From: Chloroflexota bacterium
GTDB lineage: Bacteria > Chloroflexota > Anaerolineae > UBA2200
Direction: 5' to 3'
DNA: 64,000 nucleotides
Assembly (NCBI GenBank): GCA_014360905.1
Contig: JACIWW010000008.1
Coordinates: 38,848 to 102,847 of the forward strand
Below, piece by piece: positions 35,076 to 43,458 of the stretch. Within the stretch, counting starts at the first letter, position 1. Each line of letters begins with the position of its first letter. The notes under the pieces were generated by a model, which was not told the origin of the DNA, did not search any database, and saw only the letters and a list, made by a program, of their open reading frames with translations. The position numbers and the translations under genes are program-made.

Positions 35076-35184
35076 TCATTATCATCATGCAGCGGAGCAC
35101 GCGCGAGAACGGGCAGAGCACGTCCTAAGTAAGGACCCAACAGTGCACCGAGCGATGCCAAATGATCTCGCCCCCCTTAATGGG

Positions 35185-36588
35185 CTAGGCGGCAGTGTAT
35201 TTCCAGGTTGTTCCTTCTGGCCCATCCTCCAGGATGACTCCCATCTCTGCCAGACGATCCCGGATTCTATCAGCCAGTGCCCATTGCTTGGCAGCACGCA
35301 ACTGGCTGCGTACCTCAACTAAGAGGGCAATGAATGGCTCGGCTTCCGTTGGGCCTGGCAATCCCTTCATCGTCAGGCCCAGCACATCCGTCAGTTCTTT
35401 CAAGATGCTCTGGGCATAGGTCAGCGATTGGGAGGCAACCCCGCTATCCCGTGCTTGGTTGATCATCCGCGCCAGTTCAAATACCTGCGCAATCGCTCGC
35501 GGCGTGTTAAAGTCATCGTCCATGGCTGCGATAAATTCACGGCGGGCTGCCTCTGCCTCCTCGCACAAGGCATCGCCTGGATTGATCGAAGGGGGACCGG
35601 TATAATCTTTCAACGCAGCACGCAGTCTCTCTGCCCCTCGCTCAGCGGCTAACACATTCTCCTCTTTCCAGGTCAATGGACTACGATAATGAGAGGAGAG
35701 GATAAAGAGGCGAATTGCATCCGTACTGTATTTCTGCAGAGCCTCCTGAACGCTAATGAAATTGCCCAGGTGACGGGTCATTTTCTCCTCGTCTTCGCGC
35801 AACTTCAAAGGGCCATTGTGTATCCAGTATTTAACAAAGGGCGTTTTACCTGTATATGCTTCAGATTGGGCAATTTCATTTTCGTGATGCGGGAAAATGA
35901 CATCTGGGCCGCCGCCATGTATGTCGAGCTGCTCTCCCAAAAACTGGATGGACATAGCGGAACATTCGATATGCCAACCCGGACGACCTTTGCCCCACGG
36001 ACTGTCCCAAGACGGTTCGCCTTCCTTGGACGCTTTCCAGAGTGCAAAATCCATGGGGTGCTCCTTGCGTACATCAACCTCAATGCGTGCCCCAGCCTCC
36101 ATCTGGTCCAAAGAGCGCTTCGAGAGTCGGCCATAATCCGGAAAGCGAGTTACGCGAAAATAGACATCCCCATCCACCTCATAAGCATATCCTTTTTGGA
36201 TTAAACCTTGAACCATCTCGATAATCTTGGGGATAACCTCTGTAGCACGTGGATGGTAATCTGCGCGTTGGATATTCAGCGCATCCATTTCGGCAAAGAA
36301 ACGGACGATATACCGGTCCGCCAACTCTTTAACGGAGGTGCCAAGCGAGCGTGCTGTCTCGATGATACGATCTTCGATGTCAGTAAAGTTTTGTACATGC
36401 TTGACCTGATAGCCTCGATAGCGCAGGTACCGTTTGATCGTATCAAAGACGATGTAGGACATGGCATGTCCTACGTGTGCCGGACCGTACAGATTTGGCC
36501 CACAGACATACATTTTGACTTCCCCTGGTTGCAAGGGGATGAACTCTTCCTTTTGTCGCGTTAGCGTGTTATACACCTTTAAGCCCAT
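35185..36588 (-). CDS. cysS: Cysteinyl-tRNA synthetase
   Basis: 467 aa class I synthetase from ATG 36588 (an ATG six codons upstream, 36606, is the alternative). The HIGH motif reads H-V-G-H after the zinc Cys in [17 protein letters not shown] and H-G-G-G-x-D-x-x-F-P-H-H-E-N carry the other zinc ligands. The KMSKS loop is altered to [13 protein letters not shown]-type helical domain at the C-terminus. Essential gene, so the altered loop is presumably functional, or another cysS exists. Confidence 0.93.
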   Translation of the reverse strand: MGLKVYNTLTRQKEEFIPLQPGEVKMYVCGPNLYGPAHVGHAMSYIVFDTIKRYLRYRGYQVKHVQNFTDIEDRIIETARSLGTSVKELADRYIVRFFAEMDALNIQRADYHPRATEVIPKIIEMVQGLIQKGYAYEVDGDVYFRVTRFPDYGRLSKRSLDQMEAGARIEVDVRKEHPMDFALWKASKEGEPSWDSPWGKGRPGWHIECSAMSIQFLGEQLDIHGGGPDVIFPHHENEIAQSEAYTGKTPFVKYWIHNGPLKLREDEEKMTRHLGNFISVQEALQKYSTDAIRLFILSSHYRSPLTWKEENVLAAERGAERLRAALKDYTGPPSINPGDALCEEAEAARREFIAAMDDDFNTPRAIAQVFELARMINQARDSGVASQSLTYAQSILKELTDVLGLTMKGLPGPTEAEPFIALLVEVRSQLRAAKQWALADRIRDRLAEMGVILEDGPEGTTWKYTAA

Positions 36589-36620
36589 ATTCTCACCACT
36601 TTGCATTTATTATCTATCTC

Positions 36621-37325
36621 TCATTGCTGAGAGGCCTCTGGAATTACCCGCTGCACTTGTGCCATCACTACTAGTTGGATGGCCGTCTGAATGGATATCC
36701 GCCCAGTATTGATCACCAGATCGTATAATTGGGGGTCAAGCCAGTTAACCCCATAGTAACGCCGCAGATACTCTGCTCGTGCCTGATCGCTAGCCAAAAT
36801 GCGCTGTGTAGCCTCGCGCTGCGTAATGCCTTCAATACGCATCAGTTTCTCAACCCGACGGGGCAAGGGGGCGATGACCTTGATGTGCAGTGCCTCTGGA
36901 TTGTCTTTCAGTAGTACCTGGCTGGCCCGGCCGATGATCAGAACGTTGCCTTCCTGGGCCATGTTCAGGATTACCATGCCCACAATGCGTACATAATCTT
37001 CCATGGCTGCGCTCAAGAGTGGCATGGCAGGCGTGAAAATGCCCCGTGGGGACATGGTTAGGGATAAAACCGATTCCCGGCGCTCCATCTCGCCAATGCT
37101 AGGGATAGCAGGCGATGCTTTCAGTGCATCCAAGATCCTTTGCATCAAGCCTCGTCGACCCTCATAGCCCAGTTCGTGCAAAGCGATCTCTGGCACTCCC
37201 GCTTCCAATGCAGCGCAATCAATGGCCTCACGGTCAATGATACGGAGTCCAAGTGCCTTTGCTACACCAGCGGCTATTTCAGAGCCGCCAGCGCCCAGTT
37301 GTCGCGATAAGGTTACAATTGCCAT
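36621..37325 (-). CDS. Cytidylate-kinase-like P-loop protein (Cytidylate_kin2 family)
   Basis: 234 aa from ATG 37325 (TTG 37334 possible; no strong Shine-Dalgarno). Begins V-T-L-S-R-Q-L-G-A-G-G-S-E-I-A with the P-loop variant G-A-G-G-S of this family. Later I-I-G-R-A-S-Q and R-V-E-K-L-M-R-I-E-G-I-T, then Y-L-R-R-Y-Y-G-V-N-W-x-D-P-x-x-Y-D, all family-typical. Predicted nucleoside monophosphate kinase, substrate unproven. It lies between cysS (33 bp downstream) and the PIN-TRAM gene. Confidence 0.85.
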   Translation of the reverse strand: MAIVTLSRQLGAGGSEIAAGVAKALGLRIIDREAIDCAALEAGVPEIALHELGYEGRRGLMQRILDALKASPAIPSIGEMERRESVLSLTMSPRGIFTPAMPLLSAAMEDYVRIVGMVILNMAQEGNVLIIGRASQVLLKDNPEALHIKVIAPLPRRVEKLMRIEGITQREATQRILASDQARAEYLRRYYGVNWLDPQLYDLVINTGRISIQTAIQLVVMAQVQRVIPEASQQ

Positions 37326-37395
37326 GGTGATCAACTATTGCGCATGCTGCGCTGATATAGGCCGTACCTACCAGCTTCTCACTGCTCTGCTGCAG

Positions 37396-38478
37396 CTACT
37401 TCTTGCCAACCAATTGTGCAAAAATCATGCGCCCGGCCACCGTCTGCAGAACCCGCGTGACACTCACTTCCACGGTTTCGTTGAGATGGCGACGACCCTC
37501 CTCTACAACGACCATTGTGCCGTCATCCAGATAGCCCACACCTTGCCCCAATTCTTTTCCTTCTTGGATGATGTGCAAGGTGATGGTCTCACCTGGCAAG
37601 ACCACCGTTTTCACCGCATTGGCCAGTTCGTTGACGTTGAGCACCTTAATGCCCTGCAATTCCGCCACTCGGTTCAGGTTATAATCGTTGGTGATGATGG
37701 GACAATCCAGGTTCTTGGCCAATCTAACAAGCTTCTCGTCCACTTCATGGACATCAGGGACATCGAGCTCTGCGATCCGAATCGGGACGCGAGATTCTTT
37801 CTGCAGTTTGTTCAACATATCCAGCCCACGCCGACCACGGTTGCGTCGCAAGGTGTCGGGGGAGTCAGCAATGTGCTGCAATTCATTGAGCACAAAGCGT
37901 GGGATCACGATAGTCCCGTGGATAAAACCTGTTTGGCTGATGTCCGCAATGCGTCCATCAATAATTACGCTAGTATCCAGCAATACTTGTTCTTCTTTCC
38001 TGGGTACTTGTCTTTCTCTGGTCAGTCGTATCCCCAAAGCACTAAAGATCTCCTTTTCACGAGTAACCATCACCATAACGCCCAGATAAGTGAACAACAA
38101 AGCGGAGACAAAGGGAAGAATTTCTCCCAGGGGTGTGGGCAAAACAGATAGGGGCAAAGCAAGTAACGCAGAGATGATCAGACCAAGGACCAGGCCAATC
38201 AGGGCAGCTACTAGAGTTGATATAGGAACTTGCCGCAATTTGCTCCTGAGCCAAAAAAATGGCCGTGTGGTCAGATGGGGAGTGAACAGCAATCCCAACA
38301 AAGCTCCGATCGCCGCAAGGATGTAGGGTAGGAATATGACCACAGAATTGCCAAGCAATTTCACTATGCTATACAGATAGGGTGGCTGTCCTTGGGTGCT
38401 AAGAGAGAATCCAAGCTGCCATCCTAGAAAGCCCACGAGTAAGGCCCCAATAATACGGGCAATAAGTTCTATATTCAC
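37396..38478 (-). CDS. PIN-TRAM domain membrane protein (YacL/PilT-N family)
   Basis: 360 aa from GTG 38478 with AGAGGAGG upstream. Four N-terminal helices (about 5-135), a PIN ribonuclease-like domain starting L-L-D-T-S-V-I-I-D-G-R with the acidic residues conserved, and a C-terminal TRAM domain (G-Q-G-V-G-Y-L-D-D-G-T-M-V-V-V). This is the YacL architecture, found near carD/ispD/cysS in many Firmicutes and Chloroflexi. Predicted membrane-tethered RNA-binding nuclease; activity unproven. Confidence 0.9.
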   Translation of the reverse strand: MNIELIARIIGALLVGFLGWQLGFSLSTQGQPPYLYSIVKLLGNSVVIFLPYILAAIGALLGLLFTPHLTTRPFFWLRSKLRQVPISTLVAALIGLVLGLIISALLALPLSVLPTPLGEILPFVSALLFTYLGVMVMVTREKEIFSALGIRLTRERQVPRKEEQVLLDTSVIIDGRIADISQTGFIHGTIVIPRFVLNELQHIADSPDTLRRNRGRRGLDMLNKLQKESRVPIRIAELDVPDVHEVDEKLVRLAKNLDCPIITNDYNLNRVAELQGIKVLNVNELANAVKTVVLPGETITLHIIQEGKELGQGVGYLDDGTMVVVEEGRRHLNETVEVSVTRVLQTVAGRMIFAQLVGKK

Positions 38479-38778
38479 CGAAATCCTCCTCTAACAAGTA
38501 ATTACACCTGGCATCCGTACCATTTGGAGCGATCACCCTCTTGCCCTGTTGACAGTTCACCTCCTTTCCGTGTAGGCAAGAGGTCCAAGTTTTGATAATC
38601 TTTCTAGCCCCAGCGAAGTTTACTTGCTTTTATCTCAATGACGTTCGATTGTGCGCAATGATACGGATGCTATGGAATAGAGATAAACAAGTTCAAAAGC
38701 CAGCAACAGGGTTTTGCAAGACATTAAGTACCGAATATACGCGCCTTATCTACCTGTTTTTGATACAGTTTCCAAATT
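38479..38778 (-). other. Long 5' leader of the PIN-TRAM transcript with a Shine-Dalgarno-containing hairpin
   Basis: The good promoter at 38785-38813 is 300 nt from the start codon, and no gene lies in between. On the minus strand CCTCTTGCC and GGCAAGAGG (plus positions 38575-38583 and 38537-38545) form a 9-bp stem; its loop carries AAGGAGGTGA with no start codon at proper distance. No known riboswitch class was recognised. Confidence 0.45.
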
Positions 38779-38784
38779 TGTCTC

Positions 38785-38813
38785 ATCATAGCACAAGGCA
38801 TGAGGATTGTCAA
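38785..38813 (-). promoter_or_regulatory. Promoter upstream of the PIN-TRAM gene
   Basis: On the minus strand: TTGACA (38808-38813), 17-bp spacer, TATGAT (38785-38790). Confidence 0.8.
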
Positions 38814-38921
38814 AGAAGCTGAGAGGTGAGGGGGCTCTCTTTGTTTCTTGGGTCTTACAAATTAGCCTTTTATGCTATTATATGATTAGTCCTATATAAT
38901 ATTAAAAATATATTATACTAA

Positions 38922-39389
38922 ACCCTTACTCGGATGGCTGACCAGGGCTGGGTCGAGGTCCAAACCATCCAGAGCGAGAACCGGCCGCCTCGCCGAGTCT
39001 ACTCTCTGACAGAAATGGGACGGGAGGAGCTGCGGCGTTGGCTGACAACGCTGCTCCCTCCGGAAGAGGTGCGTATTCCATGGCTGATTCAGGTCTTTTT
39101 TGCTGGCCAACTCTCTGATGACGAGATTCTGGCTATCTTCGAGCGGGTGGCTGCACAGATGCGGGCAAGGTTGGAGCGTGCATGCAAGGTTCCCGAGGTA
39201 AGTGCTGACTATGTAAAAGTGGTTGACTCTCCAAGGGAGACCTTTTTCTGGATGCTGACCTTGGACTACAGAATCGCAGTAATGCAGGCGGAGCTGGCAT
39301 GGATCGAAGAAGCCATAAGACGTCTGCAACGCAAGGAACAGCCACCTGCTGAACAACAACAGCATCAGATTCACGTAGCATTGGATTGA
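38922..39389 (+). pseudogene. 5'-truncated PadR-family regulator
   Basis: The frame after a TAA (38919-38921) reads T-L-T-R-M-A-D-Q-G-W-V-E-V, then R-R-V-Y-S-L-T-E-M-G-R-E-E-L-R-R-W-L. That is the wing and linker of a PadR/Vir-type winged helix, followed by the helical C-terminal domain (W-x-L-x-x-D). The first 50-55 residues with the recognition helix are missing; in their place is a very AT-rich stretch (38870-38921) unlike the surroundings. ATG 38934 could still start a 151-aa C-terminal product, but it has no Shine-Dalgarno and would not bind DNA normally. Confidence 0.7.
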
Positions 39390-39464
39390 CAATCAACCGC
39401 ATGATCACAAGCGCGCCTGCTGTCCAAGCGCGCATCACAATGCTAGCATAAAGGAGGTGTGAAA

Positions 39465-39665
39465 ATGCTAAGCTGGAAGGATGTGTTGGTACAACAGGAG
39501 CGCTATAAGGATGCTTTGCGCGAAGCAGAGAAGGAGCGGCTGGTGCGACAGGCCTTGGTCAGGCTCGCCATGGATCGCCACTTCCATTGGCGAGCACTGA
39601 CCTGGCTTGGTAGCCAACTGGTTGCCTGGGGCTATCGTCTACAACAACGGTATGGGACTGCATAA
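39465..39665 (+). CDS. Small hypothetical protein next to the PadR remnant
   Basis: 66 aa from ATG 39465 with a strong AAGGAGG seven bases upstream, better than most genes here. The sequence is highly charged, with a helical N-terminal half (Q-Q-E-R-Y-K-D-A-L-R-E-A-E-K-E-R) followed by a Trp/Leu-rich segment W-R-A-L-T-W-L-G-S-Q-L. Small proteins of this composition are often found beside PadR genes in Chloroflexi; the function is unknown. Confidence 0.6.
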   Translation: MLSWKDVLVQQERYKDALREAEKERLVRQALVRLAMDRHFHWRALTWLGSQLVAWGYRLQQRYGTA

Positions 39666-39688
39666 GATGAAAGCAGCACTGGATTGAA

Positions 39689-39829
39689 GTGCTCTTTTCC
39701 TTGCTCGAGGAAGATCTAGTAGCAGCCTTAATCCCACAGGTGGACAAATTTTCACGCTCTTTGGGAACATTTACCTATTTGGCAGTCAGCATAGCAGCGA
39801 TGCTACTGCTGCCGATTGCCTTTTTCTGA
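39689..39829 (+). pseudogene. Possible small membrane-protein remnant
   Basis: A short frame (52 codons from a TGA to a TGA at 39827-39829) reads W-I-E-V-L-F-S-L-L-E-E-D-L-V-A and ends with a clear transmembrane segment F-T-Y-L-A-V-S-I-A-A-M-L-L-L-P-I-A-F-F. No ATG and no Shine-Dalgarno; the only starts are GTG 39689 or a later TTG. May be the tail of a gene lost together with the PadR N-terminus. Confidence 0.3.
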
Positions 39830-39945
39830 AGCACCGAAGCGGGAAACACGAGACAAAAATACAAAGGAGCATGATATCCCCCTGGCTAGTATAGGTTCAA
39901 CAGCGAGTCCTTACCACTGGGAAGGTCTTGCCCCCCATTGCTATT

Positions 39946-39973
39946 TTGACAAAAATCCCCGCTGCTTTATAAT
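39946..39973 (+). promoter_or_regulatory. Promoter of the aconitase/ATP-citrate lyase operon
   Basis: Perfect TTGACA (39946-39951), 16-bp spacer, perfect TATAAT (39968-39973). The predicted transcript starts near 39980, leaving a leader of about 190 nt. Confidence 0.9.
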
Positions 39974-39979
39974 GTCTCA

Positions 39980-40173
39980 ACAAATGTGTTGAGTAGGTTA
40001 ATTACCGCTGGATACCGAGGCTGGTTCTGTGCAGTGTGGCACACGGGGATGCGCTTAAGGCGCTTTTCTCCCGTGTCGGCAGAAATTCAAGAAGCCTCAG
40101 GTGGCTGGAAACAGTACTTGCAGGCTTTTTTGTTGCCTGAGGATACATAATCTAATCCTTTTAAGGAGGCACT
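39980..40173 (+). promoter_or_regulatory. Structured leader of the acn operon (putative attenuator)
   Basis: A first hairpin pairs ACACGGG (40041-40047) with CCCGTGT (40070-40076) and contains an inner GCGC stem. A second, terminator-like hairpin spans 40089-40131. The downstream CCTGAGG (40136-40142) is complementary to CCTCAGG (40095-40101) in the terminator's 5' arm, giving a mutually exclusive antiterminator. AAGGAGG follows at 40163-40169. The fold is read by eye; the ligand or trigger is unknown and it matches no riboswitch class known to me. Confidence 0.55.
40089..40131 (+). terminator. Terminator-like hairpin in the acn leader
   Basis: AAGCCT (40092-40097) pairs with AGGCTT (40122-40127), CAGGT (40098-40102) with ACTTG (40116-40120), and CTG with CAG closing a GAAA tetraloop (40108-40111). 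A run of six T covers 40126-40131, of which the last four are outside the stem. Confidence 0.6.
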
Positions 40174-42117
40174 ATGGGCAAGAACGTTGTTCAGAAAATT
40201 CTGGAGCCACACATCGTCGAGGGAAAGTGGGAACCTGGCAAGGAGATTGGCATTAGGATTGACCAGACACTGACCCAAGATGCTACTGGCACAATGGCTT
40301 ATTTGCAGTTTGAGGCCATGGGGGTACCACGAGTCAGGACGGAATTGTCAGTCAGTTATGTGGACCACAATACTATCCAGATTGGTTTTGAGAACGCCGA
40401 TGACCACAAGTACCTGCAGACCGTGGCAGCGAAATACGGCATCATTTTCTCGCGAGCAGGGAACGGTATCTGCCATCAGGTTCATTTGGAACGCTTTGCC
40501 AAACCAGGCAAGACGCTGCTCGGTTCTGATTCTCACACGCCAACGGCTGGTGGTGTGGGCATGATTGGCATCGGCGCAGGTGGCCTTGACGTCGCGGTGG
40601 CTATGGCCGGCGGTCCATTCTATCTGACTTGCCCGCGTGTGATCCGCATCAATTTGCACGGCAAACTGCCGCCATGGGTTTCCGCAAAGGACATTATCCT
40701 CAAAGTGCTGGAAATCTTCACTACTAAAGGCAACGTTGGTTACGTGTTCGAATACGGTGGAGATGGCATCAAGACGTTGTCCGTTCCTGACCGCGCTACC
40801 ATCACGAACATGGGCGCGGAATGCGGCGTGACCACTTCCATTTTCCCAAGCGATGAAGTTACGAAATCTTTTCTCGAGGCACAGGATAGAGCCCAGGATT
40901 GGGTGGAAATCCTACCTGACCCAGACGCGACTTACGATAGAGTCGTTGATATTAATCTCGATGAGCTTGTGCCGCTCGTGGCATATCCGCATAGCCCGGG
41001 GAATATCAAGACGGTCCGAGAGCTAGAGGGCTTGCCAGTAGATCAGGTATGTATTGGCAGTTGCACCAACTCATCTTACAAAGATCTCATGACCGTGGCC
41101 CGCATTTTGAAGAATCAGAGGGTTCATCCTAACGTCAGCTTTGTGCTCGCTCCTGGCTCGCGACAGGTGCTGCAGAACATTGCCCGCGATAGCGGATTGT
41201 CTGACCTGCTAGCCGCAGGAGTTAGGCTGTCTGAGTCTGCTTGCGGCTTTTGCATTGGCAACAGCCAGGCGCCTGCCACTGCTGCGGTATCCATACGGAC
41301 CAGCAACAGGAACTTTGAGGGGCGCTCTGGCACGAAGGATGCACAGGTATACCTTACCAGCCCCGAGACTGCGGCCGCTGCAGTCATCACTGGCAAACTC
41401 ACCGATCCCCGTGACCTGGAGAAAATGGGCATCGAATACCCTCGTATCGAGATGCCCAAGCGTTTCTATATTGACGACAGCATGTTCATTATGCCCTCGG
41501 AACACCCAGAGGAAGTCAAAATCTTCCGCGGTCCGAACATTGGTGAGCCACCTGCCAGCACGCCCCTGCCCGAGACCATCGAGGGCGTGGTTACAATCAA
41601 AGTGGGCGATAAGATCACCACGGATCATATTATCCCTGCTGGCGATAAGATGAAATACCGCTCGAACGTGCCCAAGTACTCTGAGTTCGTCTTTGCTCCC
41701 GTTGATCCCAAATTTTACGAGCGTGCGAAGCAAATTCAGGCCTTTGGGAAACAAAACGTGATTGTTGCCGGTGTGAGTTATGGCCAGGGGTCGTCGCGAG
41801 AACACGCCGCGCTTTGTCCGATGTATCTGGGTGTTAAAGCGGTGATTGCCAAGTCCCTGGAGAGGATTCACACCGACAATCTCATCAATTTTGGGATTGT
41901 TCCGCTCACATTCAAGGAGGAAAGTGACTATGACCGCATCGAACAGGGCGATGAGATCGAAATCCCGAATATTCGCAGAGCACTTGAAACTGGAGGGGCG
42001 CTGTTCGTACGGAACAAGACCAAAGGCATCGAGTTTGAGGTAGGCTACAATCTTTCCGAACGTCAGAAGGCGGCGATCCTCGCTGGAGGCACGCTAGCGC
42101 TAATGGGGAAGAAATAA
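40174..42117 (+). CDS. acn: Aconitate hydratase
   Basis: 647 aa, short (mitochondrial-like) aconitase. Interconverts citrate and isocitrate through a [4Fe-4S] cluster. Cluster Cys are visible in I-G-S-C-T-N-S-S and A-C-G-F-C-I-G; substrate-binding segments S-D-S-H-T-P-T-A-G-G and G-Q-G-S-S-R-E-H-A-A are intact. AAGGAGG precedes the ATG. First gene of the acn-acl-acl-icd operon; gaps to the next genes are 29, 10 and 2 bp. Confidence 0.96.
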   Translation: MGKNVVQKILEPHIVEGKWEPGKEIGIRIDQTLTQDATGTMAYLQFEAMGVPRVRTELSVSYVDHNTIQIGFENADDHKYLQTVAAKYGIIFSRAGNGICHQVHLERFAKPGKTLLGSDSHTPTAGGVGMIGIGAGGLDVAVAMAGGPFYLTCPRVIRINLHGKLPPWVSAKDIILKVLEIFTTKGNVGYVFEYGGDGIKTLSVPDRATITNMGAECGVTTSIFPSDEVTKSFLEAQDRAQDWVEILPDPDATYDRVVDINLDELVPLVAYPHSPGNIKTVRELEGLPVDQVCIGSCTNSSYKDLMTVARILKNQRVHPNVSFVLAPGSRQVLQNIARDSGLSDLLAAGVRLSESACGFCIGNSQAPATAAVSIRTSNRNFEGRSGTKDAQVYLTSPETAAAAVITGKLTDPRDLEKMGIEYPRIEMPKRFYIDDSMFIMPSEHPEEVKIFRGPNIGEPPASTPLPETIEGVVTIKVGDKITTDHIIPAGDKMKYRSNVPKYSEFVFAPVDPKFYERAKQIQAFGKQNVIVAGVSYGQGSSREHAALCPMYLGVKAVIAKSLERIHTDNLINFGIVPLTFKEESDYDRIEQGDEIEIPNIRRALETGGALFVRNKTKGIEFEVGYNLSERQKAAILAGGTLALMGKK

Positions 42118-42146
42118 GCATAAACTTTAACAAGGATGAGGAGATT

Positions 42147-43448
42147 ATGGCACAGAGAGGCATTCGAGAATTTGACGGTAAAAGGATGCTAGCCGCACAC
42201 TGGTCAACCTACTTTGGCCAATTGCCTGCCTATCCTGGCCAGGTTGTGCTTGTTGGGCCAGACACCAATCTCGATACCCTGCCACAAGCACATCCGTGGT
42301 TGACTCGGGAGAAACTGGTCGTCAAGCCCGATCAGCTCTTTGGCAAGCGGGGCAAGCATGGCTTGATCAAGGTTGCGGATACGTATGAGGAAGCAAGGCA
42401 ATGGATTGCCGAGCGAATGAATAAGGAAACGACCATCGGCAAGGTCACCGACAAACTGACCCATTTCCTCATCGAACCATACGTGCCGCACGAAGGCGAG
42501 TATTACGTTGCCATCAAAAGCGATCGCGATGGCGACACCATTTACTTCTCCAATCACGGAGGCGTGGATATCGAGGAAGTATGGGATACAGTGGTCGAGA
42601 TTCACGTGGGGGTTGCGGAGGATATCAATCAGCTCGATATCGAATCCAGGCTCCCGGCGGATACCCCAGTAGATAAGAGAAAACTCTTCGCTGATTTTGT
42701 CCGGGGGTTATTCAAGTTTTATCGGGACCTTGCCTATGCCTTCCTGGAGATCAATCCCTTTGTAGTTTCCGATCACACTATTGTCCCGCTGGATCTCGTA
42801 GCCAGACTCGATGATACCGCTCTCTTCGAATGCGGGGATAAGTGGGGGTACATCACCTTTCCTGCGCCCTTCGGACGTAGGTTAACCAAAGAAGAAGAGT
42901 ATATCAAAGAGATGGACGAGAAAAGCGGCGCTTCGCTCAAACTGACGATACTCAATCCCAAAGGCAGAGTTTGGACAATGGTCGCAGGCGGTGGAGCGAG
43001 CGTCATTTACACCGATACCATCGTTGACCTTGGCTATGGGCAGGAACTGGCCAACTATGGGGAGTATAGTGGCAACCCTTCGACCAGTGAGACCTACGAG
43101 TATGCCAAAACAATCCTGGATTTGATGACCCGTGAAAAGGATCCTCAGGGTAGGCCCAAATTCCTGCTGATCGGCGGTGGCATTGCCAACTTCACCGATG
43201 TGGCCAAGACCTTTACTGGCATCACTATGGCTCTGAAAGAATATAAGCAAAAACTCCAGGAGACGAATGTGCACATTTTCGTGCGTCGTGGAGGGCCAAA
43301 TTACCAGGAGGGTCTGCGTCTGATGAAGGAGTTGGGCCGAGAACTCGGTGTGCCTATTGAAGTGTATGGTCCCGAGATGCATATGACCCGCATTGTGAAC
43401 CTTGCCCTAGGCTCATCTGAAAAGTCCGCTGGGGAAGACAAGAAATAG
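42147..43448 (+). CDS. aclB: ATP-citrate lyase, small (ATP-grasp) subunit
   Basis: 433 aa, collinear with the N-terminal part of animal ACLY and with the small subunit of plants and Chlorobium (called aclB in green sulfur bacteria, ACLA in plants). ATP-grasp half: V-V-K-P-D-Q-L-F-G-K-R-G-K, E-P-Y-V-P-H, E-I-N-P-F-V-V. C-terminal CoA-ligase-like half: V-A-G-G-G-A-S-V-I-Y-T-D-T, E-Y-S-G-N-P, I-G-G-G-I-A-N-F-T-D-V-A and R-R-G-G-P-N-Y-Q-E-G. Not a succinyl-CoA synthetase beta subunit, which lacks these ACL-specific segments. Confidence 0.95.
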   Translation: MAQRGIREFDGKRMLAAHWSTYFGQLPAYPGQVVLVGPDTNLDTLPQAHPWLTREKLVVKPDQLFGKRGKHGLIKVADTYEEARQWIAERMNKETTIGKVTDKLTHFLIEPYVPHEGEYYVAIKSDRDGDTIYFSNHGGVDIEEVWDTVVEIHVGVAEDINQLDIESRLPADTPVDKRKLFADFVRGLFKFYRDLAYAFLEINPFVVSDHTIVPLDLVARLDDTALFECGDKWGYITFPAPFGRRLTKEEEYIKEMDEKSGASLKLTILNPKGRVWTMVAGGGASVIYTDTIVDLGYGQELANYGEYSGNPSTSETYEYAKTILDLMTREKDPQGRPKFLLIGGGIANFTDVAKTFTGITMALKEYKQKLQETNVHIFVRRGGPNYQEGLRLMKELGRELGVPIEVYGPEMHMTRIVNLALGSSEKSAGEDKK

Positions 43449-43458
43449 GTGGTGACAC

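Noticed and set aside
38519..38580. Short minus-strand frame starting in the hairpin loop before the PIN-TRAM gene
   Set aside because: Its only start codon overlaps the Shine-Dalgarno itself, and the peptide resembles nothing known.
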